Shown: positions 5,307 to 9,847 of the stretch, one piece after another
How positions within the stretch are numbered: position 1 is the stretch's first letter
How the letters are laid out: the number at the start of each line of letters is the position of its first letter
Source of the DNA: Acidothermaceae bacterium
GTDB taxonomy: Bacteria > Actinomycetota > Actinomycetes > Acidothermales > Acidothermaceae
Direction of reading: 5' to 3'
DNA length: 9,847 nt
Assembly (NCBI GenBank): GCA_025925185.1
Contig: JAICLV010000093.1
Span: 1-9,847, forward strand
Program-made: the position numbers and the translations under genes
Notes under the pieces: generated by a model
Told to the model about the DNA's origin: nothing
What the model saw: only the letters and a program-made list of their open reading frames with translations
The model's database searches: none

Positions 5307-6571
5307 CGAGTTCCCTTCGGGTTGGACCCGGCCAGCTCGGCGGCATTCCCGAAGATGACGGGATAGGTGCTCCATCGCGTCCAGCGCACGGTGCGGTCGT
5401 CGCGTTTCGCCTCGCGTTCGGGGTCGGGTCGCACGCCGATCTTCGCGACCGCTTGCGCCATCGACGTGACGAGCCCGGTGAGGTGGTCGTCGGCGTCTCC
5501 GGACACCGTCGGAAGTCCGGCCGCGACCGTGCGCCCGATGCAGATGTGCGGGCCCGCCCCGAACGACAGCCCCCACGGCTGATGGCCGGCGGGCACGGCT
5601 CGCAGTGGGTCGAACTCGGCTGCGTTCGCACCCCAGATTTGCGGGTCGATATTGGCTTGGTAAACGTCGAGGACGACCGTTGAGCCGGCCGCGACGGTGA
5701 CCGCGCCTACCGCCGTCTCGCGTTCGGCGAAGCGCTTGATTCGCGGCGTGGTCGGTCGCACGCGGATCGTCTCTTGCACGCATCGCTGGGCGAAGAACCG
5801 GTCGTTGACGAGCTTGTCCCAGGCGCCGTCGTGGTCTTTCGCCCAGGGGATGAACAGCGAGAACAAGTTGACGACGGTCTGGCCGCTGGTGTGCGTGCCG
5901 CCTTGGAGGTAGGTCGCGGTCTCGCGCAGGATCAGCGCGGGATCGAGGCGGAGCTCGGGGCTCATCCGATGCCGCAACAGCAGTGTGAGCACATCCGACT
6001 CGCCGGTCTCGGCGCTGACGACGGTCTCGTCGCGCATCGCCGCAAGCCGCTTCTCGTACGAGGCGCGGAAGAAGCGCTGCTCAAACGTCTGCAGCGCGTC
6101 GCGTACCTCGTCGCGCACATGATCGACACTTCCGACGGTGTCGAGGATCGAGCTGCCCTGCGAGAACACCATCACGAAATGGGCGAGTTCGCGCAGCTCC
6201 TCGGCGTTGGTCGTGTCGCAGTCGATGCCGGCGCGCCGCGCCGCGAGCACGACGGCGAGCACCTCGCAGATTTCGAGGAGGTCGCCGCGGTCGCCGTCGA
6301 TGAGGCGCGGCAGCAGTTCGTCGATCACATCGGGGAACAGCTCCCGCTCATACCGCTGCAACCGCTCACGTCGGAAGATCGAGTTCTCGACGCGCCGACG
6401 CGCCTTGTGGTCGTCGCCGTGGCAGACGCTCACCACGCGCTCGCGAATGTTCCCTTGCTCGAACGTGCGCTTGTCGAACGTCCGCGACAGGTCGGGGTTG
6501 AAGAGCGCCTGGCGGATCAGGCGGCCGTCAGTGACGACGATCTCCTCGGGCGCTGCGGCGTCCACCGCCAT
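5303..6571 (-). CDS. cytochrome P450
   Basis: A soluble 422-residue bacterial P450 monooxygenase, which inserts one oxygen atom from O2 into an organic substrate. The C-helix 'HKARRR' is at residues 55-60, the oxygen-activating I-helix 'GGTHTS' at 224-229, the E-x-x-R pair is Glu267/Arg270 in 'QETIRVRP', and the heme loop 'FGAGPHICIG' spans 337-346 with Cys344 as the iron ligand. The start at 6571 is chosen because AAGGAGG lies 5 bases upstream; the in-frame ATG at 6586 has no ribosome site and would place that element inside the coding region. It heads the P450-ferredoxin-reductase operon and diverges from the binding-protein gene. The promoter at 6642-6614 carries the shared operator. Length and motifs are complete, but the substrate and CYP family cannot be told by eye. 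Confidence 0.95.
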   Translation of the reverse strand: MAVDAAAPEEIVVTDGRLIRQALFNPDLSRTFDKRTFEQGNIRERVVSVCHGDDHKARRRVENSIFRRERLQRYERELFPDVIDELLPRLIDGDRGDLLEICEVLAVVLAARRAGIDCDTTNAEELRELAHFVMVFSQGSSILDTVGSVDHVRDEVRDALQTFEQRFFRASYEKRLAAMRDETVVSAETGESDVLTLLLRHRMSPELRLDPALILRETATYLQGGTHTSGQTVVNLFSLFIPWAKDHDGAWDKLVNDRFFAQRCVQETIRVRPTTPRIKRFAERETAVGAVTVAAGSTVVLDVYQANIDPQIWGANAAEFDPLRAVPAGHQPWGLSFGAGPHICIGRTVAAGLPTVSGDADDHLTGLVTSMAQAVAKIGVRPDPEREAKRDDRTVRWTRWSTYPVIFGNAAELAGSNPKGTR

Positions 6572-6613
6572 TCGGGCCTCCTTCATCTCGAGGGGGAGCC
6601 ATCGGTCCGGTAC

Positions 6614-6642
6614 ACGGTATACGGGATCCCGCCTCCGGTAAA
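6614..6642 (-). promoter_or_regulatory. P450 operon promoter with embedded operator
   Basis: On the minus strand: -35 TTTACC (6642-6637), a 17-bp spacer, and -10 TACCGT (6619-6614). The spacer and -10 contain GGATCCCGTATACCG (6629-6615), which includes the perfect palindrome CGGGATCCCG (6622-6631). The divergent binding-protein promoter has the same element at the same offset from its -35. The P450 start codon follows about 40 bases after the -10. A repressor on this element would cover the RNA polymerase site; the GntR protein is the likely binder. Confidence 0.6.
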
Positions 6643-6697
6643 GCTAATTCCCGCACGTCGCAGCGCGCGGGTTTCCGTCATGAATCTCGGGAGATGG

Positions 6698-6726
6698 TTG
6701 ACCGTTTCTTGGATCCCGAATACCGT
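6698..6726 (+). promoter_or_regulatory. binding-protein/nitrilase operon promoter with embedded operator
   Basis: -35 TTGACC (6698-6703), a 17-bp spacer, and -10 TACCGT (6721-6726). The element GGATCCCGAATACCG (6711-6725) fills the spacer end and the -10, 7 bases after the -35, exactly as in the divergent P450 promoter apart from one A/T change. The -35 is close to consensus and the -10 fits the TAnnnT pattern of actinobacteria. It implies a leader RNA of about 100 bases before the start at 6831. Confidence 0.65.
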
Positions 6727-6764
6727 AGCCGGTCACCACGGGACGGCGGAACCGGATGCGAGAA

Positions 6765-6811
6765 GGCGGTCCCTTTCTTCGACGCATGGCGTGTCTCAAG
6801 GGCGAGCCGCC
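6765..6811 (+). other. three-tier hairpin in the leader of the binding-protein mRNA
   Basis: Nested complementary blocks form one long irregular hairpin: GGCGG (6765-6769) with CCGCC (6807-6811), CCCTT (6771-6775) with AAGGG (6798-6802), and ACGC (6782-6785) with GCGT (6789-6792). A 9-base direct repeat, GGATGCGAG, brackets it (6754-6762 and 6814-6822), and the second copy runs into the ribosome site. It may affect mRNA stability or start access. I recognise no known riboswitch class. Confidence 0.3.
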
Positions 6812-6830
6812 AAGGATGCGAGGGCTTTTT

Positions 6831-8015
6831 ATGCACAGAGTGGGTGGAAGGCGGCGGCAAGCGGGCGTCGTCGCGGTGTTGGCGGCCGTCGCACTGGCGA
6901 TGACCGCGTGCTCGAGTTCAACGGGAACGACAACCGGGAACGGGGGAAACTCCTCAGGCCCCGGGACCTCCGACTCGACGTCCGGCGGGTCGGCTGGCAC
7001 GTCTTCGGGCGCGTCTTCGGGCGCCTCGTCTGGCGCGTCGCAGGCGGCGGCGAAAGGCGATCGGCTGTCGGTCACCGCGGAGCAGGCGTGCGCGGCGGCC
7101 ACCGCCTCGGAAGGCGGTCAGCTCACCTACTGGGCGGAGACGGACCCGGACATCTTCGCGAAGGAGATCAAGCCGTTCCAAGAGAAGTACCCGGGCATCA
7201 AGATTGACTACAGCTCGCTTCGGCCATCCGACATCGTCCAGCGGGTCATCTCCGAGGCGCAGGCGAACCATCCGCTGTCGGTCGACGCGGTTGCCGGCTC
7301 GTTGTCGGATCTTCAGACGTTGCTCGACCAAAAGCTCGTCACGAGCGTCGATTTCGCCAAGCTTGGTGTTCCGGCCGATGACCTCATCCAGCAGGGCGAC
7401 GTGTCGGTGTACCGCGTCTACCGCGATCCCCAGGGTCTCGCCTACAACAAGGACCTGGTGAAGCCGGAGGACTTGCCCAACACGTGGGCCGAACTCGTGG
7501 ATCCCAAGTGGGCAGGGAAAATCATCGCCGACCCTAGCGCGCGATACCTGGCCGGCCTCTCACTCGCCTGGGGCGAGGACAAGGCTGTCTCCTGGTTGCA
7601 AGACTTCATGAAGACCGGCAAACCCATGGTCTTGAAGGGCGCGACGGCGAGCATGCAGAAAGTCTCGACCGGCGAGGCGCTCGCCACGACGAGCGCGACC
7701 TATTCGGCATACGGTCCGTGGAACGCGAAGGGCGCGCCGATTGGCTTCAAGTACCTCGACCTGGTGCCCACCTTTGAGTACTACGCCATGGTCTTGAAGG
7801 GTGCCAAGCACCCGAACGCGGCAGCCTGTTTCCTGTCGTGGCTGTCGACACCAGAAGCGATGGATCAGCAGCTGCAGCTGGAGTACAAGCAGAACCTGTC
7901 TGTGCCGAAGGGCGTTCCTGACGGTGCCAAGGTCGTGTCGGTGACCAGTGCGGCCGACGCGGCGCTCACCGCTGACGCTGCGACGAAGATGGCGAAAATC
8001 CTCGGCGGCAGCTGA
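6831..8015 (+). CDS. ABC-type extracellular solute-binding lipoprotein
   Basis: A 394-residue lipoprotein that would bind a small solute outside the membrane. The start at 6831 has GAGGG six bases upstream and gives a clean lipoprotein signal: Arg-rich n-region 'RVGGRRRQ', hydrophobic core, and lipobox L-A-M-T-A-C with Cys27 as the lipid anchor. A flexible Ser/Gly/Thr linker follows (28-72), partly built from SSGA repeats. The body begins with 'GGQLTYWAETDPDIFAKE' (95-112) and contains 'NTWAELVDPKWAGKI' (217-231), typical of periplasmic binding protein type 2 families such as the Fe/spermidine-like group. Ligand identity cannot be inferred. No ABC permease or ATPase gene is in the window. The nitrilase gene starts 34 bases after its stop, so the two are probably co-transcribed from the promoter at 6698-6726. 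Confidence 0.92.
   Translation: MHRVGGRRRQAGVVAVLAAVALAMTACSSSTGTTTGNGGNSSGPGTSDSTSGGSAGTSSGASSGASSGASQAAAKGDRLSVTAEQACAAATASEGGQLTYWAETDPDIFAKEIKPFQEKYPGIKIDYSSLRPSDIVQRVISEAQANHPLSVDAVAGSLSDLQTLLDQKLVTSVDFAKLGVPADDLIQQGDVSVYRVYRDPQGLAYNKDLVKPEDLPNTWAELVDPKWAGKIIADPSARYLAGLSLAWGEDKAVSWLQDFMKTGKPMVLKGATASMQKVSTGEALATTSATYSAYGPWNAKGAPIGFKYLDLVPTFEYYAMVLKGAKHPNAAACFLSWLSTPEAMDQQLQLEYKQNLSVPKGVPDGAKVVSVTSAADAALTADAATKMAKILGGS
6999..7034 (+). repeat. 12-bp in-frame tandem repeats encoding the SSGA linker
   Basis: Three 12-bp units in a row encode T/A-S-S-G (residues 57-68 of the lipoprotein). The first two units differ only at the first base; the third is diverged by synonymous changes. Such repeats lengthen or shorten by slippage and here set the length of the flexible tether between lipid anchor and binding domain. 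Confidence 0.7.
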
Positions 8016-8049
8016 CGCGGCAACTCACGGTGTGGAAGGGATGATGTCG

Positions 8050-9006
8050 ATGGATGACTTGCCGTCGGTGCGGCTCGCCGCGGTGCAGGCCGCACCGGTC
8101 CTGCTGGACCGGGATCGGACGGTCGCTCGCGCCTGCGAGCTGATCGTGGAGGCCGGTTCTCACGGCGCGCGCATCATCGGGTTCCCGGAGAACTTCATCC
8201 CAGGCCACCCGTATTGGTATCAGTTCTACAACGGGTACGACGCACGCTGTAAGAGCTTCAACATCAGGTACTTCCAAAACGCGGTGGCCATTCCGGGAGA
8301 TGCGGTCACCGCGTTGGGCGAGGCGGCTCGTCAGGCGGAAGCATGGGTGGTGATCGGGGTAGCAGAGAAGGAGCCCGACTCCTACGGCACTATCTACAAC
8401 ACCCAACTGTGCTTCTCGCCTGACGGCACGCTCGTCGGGAAGCACCGCAAGTTGGCGCTCACCAACTCGGAACGGCTGGTCCAGCACTACGGCGACGCGA
8501 GCACGCTGGGCACGTACCAGACGCCGTTCGGGCGCCTTGGCGGGCTGATTTGCGGCGAGCATTTCAACAGCCTCGCCCGCACGTCTTTGCTCCTTGAGGG
8601 CGAGGTGATCCACGTCGCGAGCTGGCCGGCGCTCGCGGCGCGCAACGGCCCCAAGGGGTACCACTCGATGGACGTGCGGGTGCAGTTCACCGCGATGGAG
8701 GGGCGGATTTTCGTCATCTCGGCCGCGTCGTTCTGGACTGACGAGATGTTCGACGTCCTGGAGCTGGACGACGAGGCTCGCGGTCAGGTGAAGACGCGTG
8801 GCGGCCATTCGGGCATCGTCGACCCGAGTGGTGACTACATAGCCGGGCCGATCGACGGCGAGCCCGCGATTCTCTACGCCGACGCGGATATCGCCGAGAC
8901 GGTGGCGTTGAAGATCTCCCAAGACGTAACGGGTCACTACCAGCGCTTCGACCTGTTCGACTTGCGGGTGAACCGGGATATTCGCAGCTCGCGGCTGCCG
9001 TCATAG
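8050..9006 (+). CDS. nitrilase-superfamily carbon-nitrogen hydrolase (nitrilase-like)
   Basis: A 318-residue cytosolic enzyme of the nitrilase branch, whose members hydrolyse nitriles to acids and ammonia, or sometimes to amides. The catalytic Glu47 is in 'FPENFIPGHPYW', Lys134 in 'KHRKLALTNSER', and nucleophile Cys168 in 'GGLICGEHFNSLAR'. The C-terminal 'GHYQRFDLF' (295-303) also matches nitrilases. Two usual residues are changed: the Trp after the catalytic Cys is Gly169, and the 'GDGS' loop reads 'GDAS'. Substrate choice may therefore differ, and amidase activity cannot be excluded. In-frame ATGs at 8041, 8044 and 8050 compete; 8050 is preferred because the ribosome site in GGAAGGG (8034-8040) is too close to the first two. 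It is probably co-transcribed with the binding-protein gene and would feed on the same compound. Confidence 0.92.
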   Translation: MDDLPSVRLAAVQAAPVLLDRDRTVARACELIVEAGSHGARIIGFPENFIPGHPYWYQFYNGYDARCKSFNIRYFQNAVAIPGDAVTALGEAARQAEAWVVIGVAEKEPDSYGTIYNTQLCFSPDGTLVGKHRKLALTNSERLVQHYGDASTLGTYQTPFGRLGGLICGEHFNSLARTSLLLEGEVIHVASWPALAARNGPKGYHSMDVRVQFTAMEGRIFVISAASFWTDEMFDVLELDDEARGQVKTRGGHSGIVDPSGDYIAGPIDGEPAILYADADIAETVALKISQDVTGHYQRFDLFDLRVNRDIRSSRLPS

Positions 9007-9049
9007 ACCTGTGGATAAACGCGTTCAGCTGAACCGAATTTTGCACAGG
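9007..9049. terminator. symmetrical dyad filling the gap between convergent genes (bidirectional terminator candidate)
   Basis: The whole 43-bp gap is one near-symmetrical structure: CCTGTG (9008-9013), 9 bases, the perfect palindrome GTTCAGCTGAAC (9023-9034), 9 bases, then CACAGG (9044-9049). A TTTT run (9039-9042) follows the central palindrome on the plus strand and a TTTA run follows on the minus strand, so transcription from both sides could end here. The outer arms also contain two inverted DnaA-box-like 9-mers, TGTGGATAA (9010-9018) and TTTTGCACA (9039-9047). Confidence 0.45.
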
Positions 9050-9847
9050 CTATTCGCCGCTCACTAGCACCGCGTGCGCCTCGTGCACCGTGAATGTGGT
9101 CGTGATCGGCGGCATCGTCAGCGGCGCGATCGGAAAAGCTTGACCGGCCGCCGTGAAGGTGGCGTTCCACGTTACGGTCAACGTGACGGACGCGTGGGCG
9201 TCCGCGGCGGTGTACGTGTGCGAGACGTAGTGCGCCGGGTCGACGCGTGGGTCGGTGCCGTCGTACGGAATTCCCGCTCCGGTAACTGTCGCGCCGTCGT
9301 CGAACGCCCAGGTGAAGGTGGGCGTCGCGACAAGCGTCCCGGGCACTGGTTGCTGCACCTGCATGGTGACCGGTTGCGGCTGCGGAACACTGACAATCAT
9401 TGGCAGATTGACAAGAGCCGTGCCCGGCGGTTGAACATTAGGCACCGGTATCGGCACATGCGTCCGCTCGTACTCGCTGACGTCTTGCACGACTTGCTGC
9501 ACTGGGATGGGGGCCGGGCCCGCGCCGGTGCACACTTGGGAAACGACGACCCAGGGACCGGTAGTCGGTGTCGCCTCACGCCGCCAGATGTCCTCGTGGA
9601 TACCGGTGCTGCCGTTCTGCGTGCAGTACTGGGCCGCTGCGGTGCAGTTGACGGCTTCGCCGGGAAGCGCGGTGGGGCATGCCGGTGTCACGGCGTACTG
9701 GTACGTCACGCCGGGCTGGTTCGGAAACGAACCGGTAGGAACGGGAACCAGCACGTTCGTTGTCGGGTCGTAGATGTACTCGTAGCCGTCGCTTGTTGGT
9801 GTGGGGCACAACAACGTGCCTTGGCCGTTGCATTGCGCAGGGTCGCC
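9050..9847 (-). CDS. secreted PKD-domain protein (5' end beyond the right edge)
   Basis: The frame is open to the window edge, so the 265 residues seen are the C-terminal part and the TTG at 9814 is internal. The sequence is rich in Pro, Thr and Val and has six cysteines within its first 105 or so visible residues ('AQCNGQ', 'LCPTPTS', 'ACPTAL', 'VNCTAA', 'YCTQNG', 'VCTGAG'), as expected of an exported protein with disulfides. Then comes 'TALVNLP' followed by a PKD-like beta-sandwich with 'FTWAFDDGA', 'HYVSHTYTAADAHASVTLTV' and a closing 'VHEAHAVLV'. This order matches a family of actinobacterial extracellular proteins that I recall without a known function. The family's GDG turn is DDG here. 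The signal peptide must be off-window. It converges on the nitrilase gene with only the 43-bp dyad between, and looks functionally unrelated to it. Confidence 0.75.
   Translation of the reverse strand, partial: GDPAQCNGQGTLLCPTPTSDGYEYIYDPTTNVLVPVPTGSFPNQPGVTYQYAVTPACPTALPGEAVNCTAAAQYCTQNGSTGIHEDIWRREATPTTGPWVVVSQVCTGAGPAPIPVQQVVQDVSEYERTHVPIPVPNVQPPGTALVNLPMIVSVPQPQPVTMQVQQPVPGTLVATPTFTWAFDDGATVTGAGIPYDGTDPRVDPAHYVSHTYTAADAHASVTLTVTWNATFTAAGQAFPIAPLTMPPITTTFTVHEAHAVLVSGE

Noticed and set aside
5307..5783. An N-terminal extension of the ferredoxin to 231 residues
   Set aside because: It would overlap the P450 coding sequence for hundreds of bases. The ATGA junction and the normal 72-residue length support the short form.
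5774..7207. A 477-codon open frame on the plus strand opposite the P450 gene and running on into the binding-protein region
   Set aside because: It is antisense to a P450 with intact motifs and out of frame with the lipoprotein gene. The low stop density is a product of GC-rich codon bias, and the translation has no recognisable domain.
7966..8937. A 323-codon minus-strand frame opposite the nitrilase gene
   Set aside because: It is the shadow of a gene with a complete Glu-Lys-Cys active site on the plus strand.
9008..9049. Replication origin suggested by the DnaA-box-like pair
   Set aside because: There are only two boxes, no AT-rich unwinding region and no dnaA, dnaN or partition gene nearby. 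Kept only as a binding-site or terminator question.
9263..9286. A sequence inside the PKD gene resembling the P450 promoter (TTACCGGAG, then CGGGAATTCCG on the minus strand)
   Set aside because: It lies in clear coding sequence, lacks the ATACCG core, and needs a gap to align, so it is most likely coincidence.

Overview
The window is high-GC DNA from an actinobacterium. The genus cannot be read from it. The lineage rests on three things: strong codon bias with GTG starts, a partial gene carrying the W-x-G helical domain of type VII secretion (T7SS) substrates at the left edge, and at the right edge a secreted PKD-type protein of a family I recognise from Actinomycetota (from memory, no search). 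No rRNA, tRNA, CRISPR array, transposase or integrase was seen.

Layout. (1) 1-475, minus: N-terminal part of a T7SS-type secreted protein. (2) 541-3050: an isochorismatase-like cysteine hydrolase (minus) diverges from a MarR regulator followed by an MFS exporter (plus). The 114-bp gap holds two short palindromes placed like MarR operators. (3) 3170-3853, plus: a GntR/FCD regulator, overlapping tail to tail with the next operon. (4) 5078-3795, 5306-5088 and 6571-5303, minus, transcribed as P450, ferredoxin, ferredoxin reductase: a complete class I P450 electron chain, with ATGA coupling between P450 and ferredoxin. (5) 6831-9006, plus, divergent from the P450 operon: a lipoprotein solute-binding protein and a nitrilase-superfamily hydrolase. 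(6) 9050-9847, minus: a PKD-type secreted protein whose 5' end lies off the right edge.

How it may work together (inference). The block from 541 to 9006 reads as a small catabolic module. The lipoprotein captures a small molecule. The P450 chain oxidises it. The nitrilase-like enzyme hydrolyses a C-N bond, and the isochorismatase-like enzyme an amide or carbamoyl group. The MFS protein exports a product or toxic intermediate. The substrate cannot be deduced.

The strongest new signal is regulatory. The P450 operon and the binding-protein/nitrilase operon have matching divergent promoters, TTkACC-N7-GGATCCCGwATACCGT. A core of that element, CCGAATACCG, recurs upstream of the GntR gene, suggesting one regulon under the local GntR protein. 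Other points: a nitrilase active site with Cys-Gly-Glu where Cys-Trp-Glu is usual, a GntR metal site with His in place of Asp, an MFS gene whose conserved N-terminus lies upstream of any ordinary start codon, and a 42-bp dyad with two inverted DnaA-box-like 9-mers filling the last intergenic gap.
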